This document shows, piece by piece, positions 46,817 to 55,018 of a stretch of DNA of 57,365 nt. Source of the stretch: Mediterranea massiliensis (lineage in GTDB: Bacteria; Bacteroidota; Bacteroidia; Bacteroidales; Bacteroidaceae); assembly GCA_958402075.1 (NCBI GenBank), contig CATXSD010000004.1, positions 1 to 57,365 on the forward strand, read 5' to 3'. How positions within the stretch are numbered: the stretch's first letter is position 1; every line of letters starts with the position of its first letter. Under the pieces are notes generated by a model. That model saw nothing but the letters and a program-made list of their open reading frames with translations, ran no database searches and was not told where the DNA came from. The translations under genes and the position numbers were made by a program.

Positions 46817-49363
46817 TCAGCGTTTTTTTATCAGTAGTCCCCGTCGGCGCATGTCCCATATCTTTTTCTTCATGTAGGCAATGGTTTTCCCCTTCAGGTT
46901 GGTCTGCATGACGTACCAGGTCTTCAGCACCAGCTCCTCCCCCTCGATGCGGCAGTTCACTGCCATCACTTCGTCCCGGTAGAACTTCATCAGGCAATAG
47001 GTGTCCAGTTCGTCCGACTTGATTTCGTCGTTCAGCCAAACTTCGTCCGGGTGCCGGAGGGTGTCCAGCATGGCATCCCACAGGGTGATGCGGTTGTCCC
47101 GACCTTTACCCGTGGTGTGGCTAAAGAACTGCTCCCGGTCCATCACCACCGTGCGTCCGTCGTAGTCGGTCAGGCGCAGCTTGCCGTCCTGGGCCAGTTC
47201 CTGCCACAACGCCTTCTCATCCCGCTCCACTCGTGGCGGCATCGTTTCAGTGGCCTCCTCCTTCATCTGCTGCACGGTGGGCAGCTTCCAGCGGTCGGCA
47301 GTGAGCTTCTTCAGGTAGCTGGCCGAATGTTCGGGGAACTTGCGGATGTACATCTGGTCGGCGGTGAAGATCTGTGCCGTGTCGCAGCGGTTCACGCCCC
47401 AACCCTGTGCGGCCAGCTGCTTCCATTCGGAAGTGCCCAGATAGTCGCGCACACGCTGACGCATTTTCTCCCAGTCCACTCCTTCCACCTGGTGTGCCAT
47501 CCGGCCCCGCACGCGGCATCGGCAGTTCCATCCGTTGGGCGGATATATCTTGTTCCAAAGAGGGTCGCTCTCCGGCAGTATCACTCCATGGAGCTTGCGG
47601 TGCTGTTCGCGTACCCGTCCGTCGGCCACGGTGAGATATTCCCAGAAGGGGAAGACTTCTTTTTTGCTCCGCAGACGCCGGTAGTTCTCTGTAGATTCCG
47701 CCGTCAGCACCGCCGTGTCGTACTCCGTACGCTGCCAGGTGTCGTTGAACGCCCGGGCCACCTTCTCCGCCTTGCGCCGGAAGTCGTTGTAGCTTTTCGC
47801 CTCGCGCAGCAGCCGGTTCAGTTCCTGCACCTCGGCCAGCGTCTTGGCCGCGGAGAAGTGGAACAGGTTCGTCTCGAGGGCGGTGCGGAACACGTCGTCC
47901 GGGGCATTGTAGGCAAAGCCGGTGTCGAGGTTCTTCACATCGTGTTTGAACACCGTTCGGACGGCCCGTAAAAAGTCGTCGGTGAAGTAGCGGAACAGGT
48001 CGGGCGAGAAGAAGTCCTCGCCCTTACACACCTGCTTCAGCGTGCGCAGGCTGATGTCGTCCGTGTCACTCATGCGGATTGTTCCAGCCCCGCCCCGAGT
48101 CGGGGCCGGAACGAAAAAACGCATCATGCGCTGCCACCAGTGCAGGTCGGCGTTCCGCACGGGCGGGTCGTCGTCCTCCTCCGGATCCTTGGACAGTTCC
48201 TGCGGTGCGGCAGGCTTCTTCCCGTCCGGCCCGGGTTCCTGCGGACGCGATGCCGGGCCCAGCACCGCCTCGCCGTCGGCAGGCTTGGGGATGCCGTATT
48301 TGTCGTACGCCCAGTCCTGCGGGATGGGCAGGATGGACGACAGTGTGCTGAGGTCGGTGACGCTGATTTCGTCCTTCTTGTCCACGAAGCCGAAGCGACC
48401 GCCCCGCACGGGATAGCCGCGCGCCTCGAGCAGCGGCACCAGGTAGGTATTGAGCATGCGGATGACGAAGCGGCGGTCGCTGCGGTGCTTCTTCTCCTGC
48501 ACGGCCAGGTGTACCTGGCTCTGGCTGAGCGAAGCACCGTCGCGGGTGGTCATGGTCTGTCCCAGGATGGTGACGAGGATTTCTTCGTTGCAGGCCGTGC
48601 GGAAGTCGTTGTAGAGCGCGCCGTTCACGGATCCGCTCATCATGGAGGTCTCGATTTCGCTCTCTTTGGGCACAACGAGGTAGGACGCGCTGCCCGCCGT
48701 CTCGAAGGCCTGGATGAGCAGGCGGCGGCTGGCATCGTCCATGCTGTTGTACTTGCCGATGCGCTGCGGCATGCCGAAGAGCTCCACGAACTGCGACCAG
48801 TCGCCGAAACCGCCCCGCTTGTAGATGACGTAAGGGGCTATCTTGAGCAGCAGGCCGAGGTCGTCGTCGCGTCCCCACTGGATGACCATGGGGTCGTCTG
48901 CATAGCTGATGCCCTGGCTGTCGCCCAGCTGGCGCACAATGACCTTTTCTTTCGGGCGGATGTTCTTTCGGGGGATGCTGCAGAAGTCGAACGTCGGTAG
49001 GAAGGAGAACTCGTCCACCGTGATGCCCCAGAAGCGGCTCCACATGATGTCCTCCAGCAGGCGCTCGAAGGGCAGGCTGTCGATGAGTTCCTCCATTGCC
49101 TCCACGACGCTGCCGTCCGGGGCGGTGAAGTGGATGTCGCAGTCGGTGATGGCCTCGATGCGCTTGCCGATGGCGTCGGTCACAGTGCCGTCTATCAGCA
49201 CGTCCTCGTACAGGTCGTAGAGCGGCCAGCGGATGCCGATGTCCGCACTGCGCAGCGCGCTCTTCCAGGAGCCGATGTCATTGATGCGGCGCACCACCGG
49301 AGCAATGGTCAGGCTGCGATATATCGGCGTCTCAACCTTTTTGTTTGGGTTCTTTTTCTTCAT
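46817..49363 (-). CDS. Portal (Mu gp29-like) fused to MuF and a C-terminal nuclease-like domain
   Basis: An 848-residue three-part protein. Residues about 1-360 are a DUF935 portal (WPLYDLYEDVLIDGTVTDAIGKR, FWGITVDEFSF, YNSMDDASRRLLIQAFE, TILGQTMTTRDGASLSQSQV). After a Pro-rich linker (about 370-410), residues 430-660 are a Mu F/gp30 head-morphogenesis domain with its hallmark ADGRVREQHRKLHGVIL and YPPNGWNCRCRV. The last about 110 residues (GRDNRITLWDAMLDTL, PDEVWLNDEIKSDELDTYCLMKFYRDEVMAV) resemble the PBECR nuclease-like domains often attached to MuF. In Mu, portal and F are separate genes. The nuclease could be an injected or assembly-linked toxin. Confidence 0.85.
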   Translation of the reverse strand: MKKKNPNKKVETPIYRSLTIAPVVRRINDIGSWKSALRSADIGIRWPLYDLYEDVLIDGTVTDAIGKRIEAITDCDIHFTAPDGSVVEAMEELIDSLPFERLLEDIMWSRFWGITVDEFSFLPTFDFCSIPRKNIRPKEKVIVRQLGDSQGISYADDPMVIQWGRDDDLGLLLKIAPYVIYKRGGFGDWSQFVELFGMPQRIGKYNSMDDASRRLLIQAFETAGSASYLVVPKESEIETSMMSGSVNGALYNDFRTACNEEILVTILGQTMTTRDGASLSQSQVHLAVQEKKHRSDRRFVIRMLNTYLVPLLEARGYPVRGGRFGFVDKKDEISVTDLSTLSSILPIPQDWAYDKYGIPKPADGEAVLGPASRPQEPGPDGKKPAAPQELSKDPEEDDDPPVRNADLHWWQRMMRFFVPAPTRGGAGTIRMSDTDDISLRTLKQVCKGEDFFSPDLFRYFTDDFLRAVRTVFKHDVKNLDTGFAYNAPDDVFRTALETNLFHFSAAKTLAEVQELNRLLREAKSYNDFRRKAEKVARAFNDTWQRTEYDTAVLTAESTENYRRLRSKKEVFPFWEYLTVADGRVREQHRKLHGVILPESDPLWNKIYPPNGWNCRCRVRGRMAHQVEGVDWEKMRQRVRDYLGTSEWKQLAAQGWGVNRCDTAQIFTADQMYIRKFPEHSASYLKKLTADRWKLPTVQQMKEEATETMPPRVERDEKALWQELAQDGKLRLTDYDGRTVVMDREQFFSHTTGKGRDNRITLWDAMLDTLRHPDEVWLNDEIKSDELDTYCLMKFYRDEVMAVNCRIEGEELVLKTWYVMQTNLKGKTIAYMKKKIWDMRRRGLLIKKR

Positions 49364-49394
49364 AATTCTTCATTCTTAATTTTTCATTCTTCAT

Positions 49395-49826
49395 TCAAAA
49401 ATGATGGTCATGTCTGGGGTTGCTGCCATAGTCCAGCCCCTTGCGGCAGAAGGGCGACACGGCTCCGGCCGCCGTCGTGTCGGGCAGTGCGGGCAGGTTG
49501 GGATTGTTCCGGTTCTGGTTGTTCTCCAGCCACTCGATGGCCCGGTTGTACCGTTTCTCGCGCAGGTCGAGGTCCACCCCCGCGTTGCAGAGGTTGACGA
49601 AGTGCCAGGCGGCGATGTCCTTGATGAAGAGCAGCAAGATGGCGTTGCGCTGATTGCCGGTGGCCGAGAATATCTTACGGGTGTCGTACTTGGTGAGATA
49701 ACCGCTGGCCTCCTCAATGGCCGCGTCGATGGCGGACAGCATGGCGGCATCGTCGCCCCGGCTGATGGTCTCTATATTTTCCTGGTAGATATGGGTGTAC
49801 ATATCTTCGATTGTCAAGTATGCCAT
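49395..49826 (-). CDS. Mu gp36-like protein (DUF1320)
   Basis: A 143-residue protein: AYLTIEDMYTHIYQENIETISRGDDAAMLSAIDAAIEEASGYL is the standard DUF1320 start, followed by RNAILLLFIKDIAAWHFVNLCNAGVDLDLREKRYNRAIEWLE. In Mu, gp36 is a head-tail connector-type structural protein. The start at 49826 is at the conserved MAYLT; a spacer tract lies immediately upstream. Placement between terminase and portal differs from Mu, where it follows the capsid gene. Confidence 0.85.
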   Translation of the reverse strand: MAYLTIEDMYTHIYQENIETISRGDDAAMLSAIDAAIEEASGYLTKYDTRKIFSATGNQRNAILLLFIKDIAAWHFVNLCNAGVDLDLREKRYNRAIEWLENNQNRNNPNLPALPDTTAAGAVSPFCRKGLDYGSNPRHDHHF

Positions 49827-49858
49827 ATTAATTGATAATTGAAAATTGATAATTAAAA
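49827..49858 (-). repeat. Spacer-repeat tract before the gp36-like gene
   Basis: On the minus strand TTATCAATTTTCAATTATC then AATTAAT directly before the ATG; it overlaps the last bases of the terminase gene. Confidence 0.6.
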
Positions 49859-51472
49859 CCTTTTCCTGTTTCCGTTGCGGTGTCCCACCCACACGCTGGT
49901 CTTCTCCACCTTCTGCGCCAGCATCTGGCACATGTAGTAGCCGCCTTCCACGGCATCGGGGCCGTCGGCGGGGGCAGGCAGGCCGTCGTCGAAGAGGTTA
50001 AACTGCTCCTGCAGGCGGAGCATGTGCGGGTTGTCCTTCTCGCGGATGTTGAACACCAGCCGCCCCGCCCGGTGGACGGGCTCCAGGTTGCCCTCGATGC
50101 GGGCAAACTTCTCCGGTTTCTTCCGTTCGTCGGGGCTGATGTTGATGTAGAAGCCGCGCTCCTTGCCTTTCTGCAGGAAGATGGGCTTGAACACCTGTTC
50201 GTAGAAGGGGTCCTGAAGTGTGTTGTTCTCGATGAAGCAGCGGAGCTGGGACCGCTCGCGCACGTATTCGCGCAGGTAGTAGTACCAGTTGACGAACTCA
50301 TCGTTGGTGACATGCTGCAGGTAGCAGGTATAGACGTAGAGCGTGCCTTCGTGCAGACCCAGCAGCACGTTGGCCTTGAACGAGTTCTGCGCGGCTTTCT
50401 TGCTTACCTTGTTGCTGTAGGCCGGGTCGCCGTAGCTGACGACGTACTTCAGCTTGTGCAGCGGCGGGCATTCGCCCCACTTGATGTCGTTGAAGTAGCG
50501 GCCTTCCACCACGGGATTGTTGAAACACTCCTTTTGCGCGCTGGCCATGCTGACCTGTGCCAGCACTTCGTCCACCGTCTCCTCGCTGTTCTTCTCCGGC
50601 CACACGGACCTGCCGCTCTGGTAGTCGGCCAACGGGTCGGGACGGTTCACATCTACCATGCGGATGTTGATGATGTTCCAGTGTCCGAGCGGTTTGGGGC
50701 GTTCGGACAGCTGGCGCGCCTTGTTCCCGGCACGCACCACGCAGCAGTCGCGGGCGATGATATTGCCCGTCCAGATGGTCAGCAGCGACTCACTGATGGA
50801 GCGGGTGAAGTACAGGGCGTTCTCGAACCACTGCCACTTGTTGTTCAGCACCTCGATGTTGCGGCACTCTTCGTCGGTGTCGTAGTCGTCCAGGAGCAGC
50901 AGGTCGGGGCGCACCTCGTCGAGCTTCACGCCACGGGGCGACTGTCCCCAGCCCATGGCCATGAAGGAGGCACGGTTGGTGAGCACGAAATAGTCCTCCG
51001 TCCACTTCGGCCCGCGCAGGTCGCCGTAGAAATACTTCAGGCGTTCGTTGGCCTCGATCTGTGCACGATAGACACCCAGCAGCTTGACGGCCGCGTCGCT
51101 GGTGGCCGAGGCCAGAATGATGACGCGCTTGTTGCGGCGGACAATGACCAGGTAGAGCACGATCATCATGACGATGGTACTCTTGGCCAGTTCGCGCGCC
51201 CAGGACAGCACCTCGTACCAATTGCCGTCGCTGTGGCCGATGATGCGCCGGATGGCCTTCTTCTGGAACTCGGCGAACTCGTACTTGGCAAACTTGTAGA
51301 ACATGAAGCGCATCCACTCCAGCGGACGGGCTTCGAGGTAGCGCAGCTTTTCGGCACGCTCCGCGTCGGTCATGGTGAAGTCCACCGCGGTGTGCGTACG
51401 GATGGTGCGGAGGAATTCTTCCCAATCCTCGGCCAGCTGCCTGTTTTTTCCGGTGAGTCGTTGTACTGCCAT
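49853..51472 (-). CDS. Phage terminase large subunit (Mu gp28-like)
   Basis: A 539-residue DNA-packaging motor. The ATPase part has a deviant Walker A (SWARELAKST) and Walker B LLLLDDYDTDEE. The nuclease part begins near KYVVSYGDPAYSNKV, with further acidic residues around CFIENNTLQDPF and NLFDDGLPAPADG. I prefer the start MAVQRL at 51472, which begins one base after the small-subunit stop; an upstream ATG at 51505 overlaps that gene. It pairs with the small subunit just before it. Confidence 0.9.
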   Translation of the reverse strand: MAVQRLTGKNRQLAEDWEEFLRTIRTHTAVDFTMTDAERAEKLRYLEARPLEWMRFMFYKFAKYEFAEFQKKAIRRIIGHSDGNWYEVLSWARELAKSTIVMMIVLYLVIVRRNKRVIILASATSDAAVKLLGVYRAQIEANERLKYFYGDLRGPKWTEDYFVLTNRASFMAMGWGQSPRGVKLDEVRPDLLLLDDYDTDEECRNIEVLNNKWQWFENALYFTRSISESLLTIWTGNIIARDCCVVRAGNKARQLSERPKPLGHWNIINIRMVDVNRPDPLADYQSGRSVWPEKNSEETVDEVLAQVSMASAQKECFNNPVVEGRYFNDIKWGECPPLHKLKYVVSYGDPAYSNKVSKKAAQNSFKANVLLGLHEGTLYVYTCYLQHVTNDEFVNWYYYLREYVRERSQLRCFIENNTLQDPFYEQVFKPIFLQKGKERGFYINISPDERKKPEKFARIEGNLEPVHRAGRLVFNIREKDNPHMLRLQEQFNLFDDGLPAPADGPDAVEGGYYMCQMLAQKVEKTSVWVGHRNGNRKRF

Positions 51473-51473
51473 A

Positions 51474-51917
51474 TCAGCGTAGTTTTTCTTTGATGAATTC
51501 GTCAAACCATTCGCTCATCTCCACGGCCTTGGCGGCGTCCTTCCTGCGCATCCACGTGAGCATCTGCTTGCTGACGGAGATGATGTCGGCAATGCCGTAG
51601 TCGCCTTCCAGCTTGCTGATGGCCGAAGCCAGCTTGTTGATGGCGTCGGCTTGGGCGGACGTGGCATACTTGCTCTCGCTCTCAGCAATGGACTTGTTGA
51701 TTTGGGCAATCTGGTGGTACATGTTGCGTATCTGCTCCTCGCGGGTGGAGGTCACCGCCGCCCGCAGCATCTCCCAGTTTTCGTCCTTGGCCCATCGGGT
51801 GATGGTGTTACGGCTTACGCCGACTTTTTCGGCAATATCCTTGTTGTCGGTGTCGCCCTGCAGGTAAAGCAACTTGGCCCAATCCTTTTTCTGTTGATTT
51901 GTCAGTTGTGCGGTCAT
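51474..51917 (-). CDS. Phage terminase small subunit-like HTH protein
   Basis: A 147-residue protein with an N-terminal homeodomain-like HTH (QQKKDWAKLLYLQGDTDNKDIAEKVGVSRNTITRWAKDENWEML) as in Mu gp27/DUF1804 small terminases. A helical middle (EEQIRNMYHQIAQINKSIAESESKYA) for oligomerisation and a C-terminal part that would contact the large subunit follow. The start at 51917 leaves the TAACTTTG box (51942) upstream. First gene of the leftward late block, cotranscribed with the large subunit. Confidence 0.85.
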   Translation of the reverse strand: MTAQLTNQQKKDWAKLLYLQGDTDNKDIAEKVGVSRNTITRWAKDENWEMLRAAVTSTREEQIRNMYHQIAQINKSIAESESKYATSAQADAINKLASAISKLEGDYGIADIISVSKQMLTWMRRKDAAKAVEMSEWFDEFIKEKLR

Positions 51918-51941
51918 ATCTTTTTCCCTTGTTGTTTGCCA

Positions 51942-51949
51942 CAAAGTTA
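51942..51949 (-). promoter_or_regulatory. -7 box of the leftward late operon
   Basis: On the minus strand TAACTTTG, an exact TAnnTTTG match 25 bp before the terminase small-subunit ATG. No -33 TTTG at the right distance, which suits an activator-dependent late promoter; the structured region 51972-52042 lies where an activator would bind. Confidence 0.55.
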
Positions 51950-51971
51950 GCCTTCCTGTCCTTAATAAAAT

Positions 51972-52042
51972 AATCGGTTTGTAATGGTTTACAGAAAACT
52001 GGAAACCATTGCACGCCCAGCGGTAACCGTTACAAGCCGATT
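51972..52042. promoter_or_regulatory. Multi-branched inverted repeat between divergent late operons
   Basis: The outer arms AATCGGTTTGTAA (51972-51984) and TTACAAGCCGATT (52030-52042) pair over 13 bp with one G-T. Inside lie AATGGTTT/AAACCATT (51983-51990, 52003-52010) and the small dyad CGGTAACCG (52021-52029), together a three-way cruciform. It fills the space between the two late operons and is the obvious place for a late activator or a packaging signal. Confidence 0.55.
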
Positions 52043-52093
52043 TGTTTGTCACAATTATATCACAGAAATTTGCACAAACAAAAACGAAAACCT

Positions 52094-53089
52094 ATGAGCC
52101 AAAAAGCATACACCTTCTGCGTACACGACGACACGGTCAACACCTACGGTTTCCGTATGCTGACCGCGGGGGCCAACTTAGCGGAGTTCGCCAAGAACCC
52201 TGTCGTCCTGTACAACCACAACGACTGGGACGCACCCATCGGACGCGGCGAGAACATCCGCAAGGAGGGCGACCGCATCCTGGTGGACGTCGTGTTCGAC
52301 ACCGACGATCCGAAAGCCGCCGACATTGCCGGAAAGGTGGAACGCGGGTTCCTGCGCATGTGCAGCGTGGGAGCCTGGGCCGAAGAAGCCAGCGACGACC
52401 CCGCCCTGAAGCTGGAGGGACAGACGGGAGCCACCGTAACCCGATGGACCGTGCGCGAGGTGTCGGTATGCGCCATCGGAGCCAACCACAACGCTCTGGC
52501 CATGTACGACCGCCGGAGCGGCCAGCGCATCAACCTGAACGACAACCGTGCCTTGGAAGGCATCATTACTAACATTAATAAACGAGAAGACATGAGTACA
52601 ATCAGACAAATGCTCAAACTGCAGGACTCCGCATCGGATCAGGCAGTACAGGAAGCGGTAAGCAGCCTGATAGCCCTGCGCGACAGCCTGCAAGCCGAGA
52701 ACGCCACGCTGAAGACCGACAAGCAGACGCTTCAGGCCAAGGTCGATGGCTATGAGAAAAAAGAACGGGAGGCCAACCAGGCCAGGGCCGTGGCGCTGGT
52801 GGACGAAGCCGTGAAGGACGGACGCATCGAAGCATCGGGCAAGGACGCCTGGCTGAAGGCCTTCGAAGCGGACTTCGCGGGTTCGGAAGTACGCCTGAAC
52901 AGCATCGCCAAACGTCAGAACATCCATGCCCAGGTGGACCCCGGAAAACCGGCTGCCGGGACATCGGTGCAGCTGCGCGACATGAGCTTCGGCGACATCC
53001 TGAAGGCCGACCGCCTGAAGGAGTTGAAGCAGAACCCCGGACTCTACAAGGAGAAGTTCCGCGAGGCGTACGGCCACGACCCTGCATGA
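52094..53089 (+). CDS. Prohead protease/scaffold-like protein (Mu I-like)
   Basis: A 331-residue protein. Residues about 1-165 have an HK97-type prohead protease pattern (AYTFCVHDDTVNTYGFRM, PVVLYNHNDWDAPIGRG, DRILVDVVFDTDD, GFLRMCSVGAWA, WTVREVSVCAIGANHNALAMYDR). The conserved His of YNHNDW and the Ser of CSVGAW are catalytic candidates. The C-terminal half is a coiled-coil scaffold (LRDSLQAENATLKTDKQTLQAKVDGYEKKERE). It is first in the rightward late operon before the major capsid, as Mu I/Z precede T. Start at 52094 chosen over 52046. Confidence 0.85.
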   Translation: MSQKAYTFCVHDDTVNTYGFRMLTAGANLAEFAKNPVVLYNHNDWDAPIGRGENIRKEGDRILVDVVFDTDDPKAADIAGKVERGFLRMCSVGAWAEEASDDPALKLEGQTGATVTRWTVREVSVCAIGANHNALAMYDRRSGQRINLNDNRALEGIITNINKREDMSTIRQMLKLQDSASDQAVQEAVSSLIALRDSLQAENATLKTDKQTLQAKVDGYEKKEREANQARAVALVDEAVKDGRIEASGKDAWLKAFEADFAGSEVRLNSIAKRQNIHAQVDPGKPAAGTSVQLRDMSFGDILKADRLKELKQNPGLYKEKFREAYGHDPA

Positions 53090-53095
53090 CGCATC

Positions 53096-53131
53096 ATCCA
53101 TTATCCATTTTTTCAATTATCCATTATCAAC
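53096..53131 (+). repeat. Spacer-repeat tract before the capsid gene
   Basis: ATTATCCATTTTTTCAATTATCC-like units in tandem, ending one base before the capsid ATG (53132). Confidence 0.6.
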
Positions 53132-54160
53132 ATGAAAGCAAAACTTATCATCGGAATTTTGACGGCAGTGCTGTTCAACGCACTGACCAGTCAGGTATTT
53201 GCCGGCGCACTGGACGTGTCGCACGGCACCATGTTCGGCATTCAGATGGGCCTGAGCCTTATCCCGCTGCAGGCCAGCGGCTGCCTGCTGGACGGATTGA
53301 ACAAGGAAATCTGGTTGCCCGGCATCGTCGAGCAGTTCTTCCCGAGCGACAGCTTCGTGAACGAATCGCGCAACCTGGACGCCTGGACGGACAACGGTTT
53401 CCTCAACATTCAGGAGGCGGGCGTAAACCCGGACGTCATCGTGGACAATGCCGTGTGGCCCATCCCCATCGTACGCCGTGAGGACATCCCGCACCGGCTG
53501 GAGATGAAACGCTTCGACACGGAGAACACCGTGCACATCAACGCCATCGAAATCGAGGAATCGGCGGACAAGCGCAACAGCGTCATCGAAGGACACCGTA
53601 CCTCGCTCCGCACTCAGTATGCCCGTATGGCAGGCTTCAACTGGTCACCGACGAAGAACGGCGATTTCACCCCGGTAAACGTCGTATCGACCGGCAACAA
53701 GAGTACCATCAACAACACCTACTACGGCTTCAAATTCGAACATTTGTTGCAGCTGGAGACGCAGGCCAACCTGATGAACATGCCTACCGAAGGACGCATC
53801 CTGCTGCTGCACCCCTGGCATGCCGCCGACTTGCAGATGCAGGATTTGGAAATGTACAAAAGTATCTTCAACGGGAACAAAGTTTTCTCGTTCAAGGTGT
53901 ATGTCACGCCGCTCACGCCGCGCTACAACGGCGATACGGGTGTACGTGTGGGCTACGACGACCCGGTGAAATCGACCGACGCCATCGCCTCCACCTTCTA
54001 CTACCGCGACGCCGTAGGACGTGCGAAGAGCGACTTCGACATGTACTACCGCCTGCGCGATCCTGAATACCGGGGCGATGTCATCGGCTTCAACATGCGG
54101 GGCCTGGCACTGCCGATTACAGGCAAGTATCTGGGTGCCATCGTGACGAAGAAAGCGTAA
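53132..54160 (+). CDS. Probable major capsid protein
   Basis: A 342-residue protein identified mainly by place (between protease/scaffold and a decoration-like gene), size and the internal pattern EIEESADKRNSVIEGHRTSLRTQYARMAGFNW, which suits a capsid E-loop/spine region. It has a signal-peptide-like N-terminus (MKAKLIIGILTAVLFNALTSQVFAGALDV), unusual for a capsid. It may act as a delta-domain cut off by the protease, or may be an internal feature conserved in Bacteroides Mu-like phages. Family not recognised beyond that. Spacer tracts flank it on both sides. Confidence 0.7.
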   Translation: MKAKLIIGILTAVLFNALTSQVFAGALDVSHGTMFGIQMGLSLIPLQASGCLLDGLNKEIWLPGIVEQFFPSDSFVNESRNLDAWTDNGFLNIQEAGVNPDVIVDNAVWPIPIVRREDIPHRLEMKRFDTENTVHINAIEIEESADKRNSVIEGHRTSLRTQYARMAGFNWSPTKNGDFTPVNVVSTGNKSTINNTYYGFKFEHLLQLETQANLMNMPTEGRILLLHPWHAADLQMQDLEMYKSIFNGNKVFSFKVYVTPLTPRYNGDTGVRVGYDDPVKSTDAIASTFYYRDAVGRAKSDFDMYYRLRDPEYRGDVIGFNMRGLALPITGKYLGAIVTKKA

Positions 54161-54162
54161 TA

Positions 54163-54234
54163 CAACGGTTAACGGTTAGCGGTTAGTAGGCTGACCGTTA
54201 ACCACTAACCATTAACCACTAATTTTCAATTATT
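54163..54234 (+). repeat. Long spacer-repeat tract of GGTTAACGG type
   Basis: Alternating GGTTAACGGTTAGCGGTTAG and CCGTTAACC, ACTAACC, ATTAACC units, then TTTTCAATTATT before the ATG at 54235. The first half is partly the inverse complement of the second, so it can also fold into a hairpin that may limit read-through past the capsid gene. Confidence 0.75.
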
Positions 54235-54591
54235 ATGAGCTACATCAACACCAAATCAAACCGCAGCTATGACTTCTTCGCACCCTACTCGGAAGAGGGT
54301 GAACGCTGCCAACTAATTCCTTTCCCCATTGCCGTGAACTGCCTGCCGGAAGACGACACGCACATCAGGCACGAATGCAACCCGCAGGTGATGACCTTCG
54401 GGGCCGATGCCAAGGCCGGTACTTTCGAAGTGGAAACGCTGGTACAGGCAGGCTCCATGATGATTGTCCGCAACGAGGCGGCCTCCAATGCGCAGACCAT
54501 CGCAGGCGTGGCATGTGCAGCCGGGAAGGTGACCACCCTGATGTGGGACGGGAACGGCTACATTTCCATCGGAGAAACCACCATCGAATAA
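54235..54591 (+). CDS. Hypothetical head-decoration-like protein
   Basis: A 118-residue protein, beta-rich (SYDFFAPYSEEGERCQLIPFPIAVNCLPEDDTHIRHEC, MMIVRNEAASNAQTIAGVACAAGKVTTLMWDGNGYISIGE). It lies directly after the capsid gene. Small proteins at this place in Mu-like phages are often head decoration or head-completion proteins (compare Mu gp35). No family recognised. Confidence 0.55.
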   Translation: MSYINTKSNRSYDFFAPYSEEGERCQLIPFPIAVNCLPEDDTHIRHECNPQVMTFGADAKAGTFEVETLVQAGSMMIVRNEAASNAQTIAGVACAAGKVTTLMWDGNGYISIGETTIE

Positions 54592-54603
54592 GGAGGAAGA
54601 CGT

Positions 54604-55002
54604 ATGGAACCGAGAGGACTGCGCAACAACAATCCCGGCAACATCCGAACGACGAAGGACCGCTGGCAAGGTCTGCGACCGCAGCAGAGCGACCCGGCCT
54701 TCTTCCAGTTCACCGAGATGCGCTACGGGTACCGCGCCCTGATCATCACCCTGCAGAACTACCGGCGCAAACACGGATGCCGGACCGTCGCCGACTTCAT
54801 CCGCCGCTGGGCTCCACCGGTGGAGAACAACACCGACGCCTACGTCCGCCGTGTGTGCCGGGAGATGGACGTGACGGACACCTATGTGCCGGACGTGGAC
54901 GACAAGGCCACGATGTGCGCCTTTGCCGCCGCCATCAGCCGGGTGGAGAACGGCGTTCCTGCCGACATGGGCGAGGTGGAAGCCGGTTGGAACCTGATTT
55001 GA
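54604..55002 (+). CDS. Probable peptidoglycan-degrading or virion lysozyme-like protein
   Basis: A 132-residue protein with the motif RGLRNNNPGNIR near the N-terminus followed by WQGLRPQQSDPAFFQFTEMRYGYRALIITLQNYRRKHG, a fold related to virion-associated lytic enzymes and annotated in Bacteroides as structural protein P5-like. No signal peptide. Immediately next to a small membrane protein and a spanin-like lipoprotein it most likely is the endolysin of a lysis cassette. The catalytic residue is not obvious, so lysin activity is inference. Confidence 0.65.
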   Translation: MEPRGLRNNNPGNIRTTKDRWQGLRPQQSDPAFFQFTEMRYGYRALIITLQNYRRKHGCRTVADFIRRWAPPVENNTDAYVRRVCREMDVTDTYVPDVDDKATMCAFAAAISRVENGVPADMGEVEAGWNLI

Positions 55003-55018
55003 TACAAATTAAATTATC

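Noticed and set aside
50790..51425. Arg/His-rich antisense-like frame in the terminase gene
   Set aside because: It is a shifted frame on the same strand as the terminase; composition is repetitive Arg/Pro and it overlaps the full motor gene.
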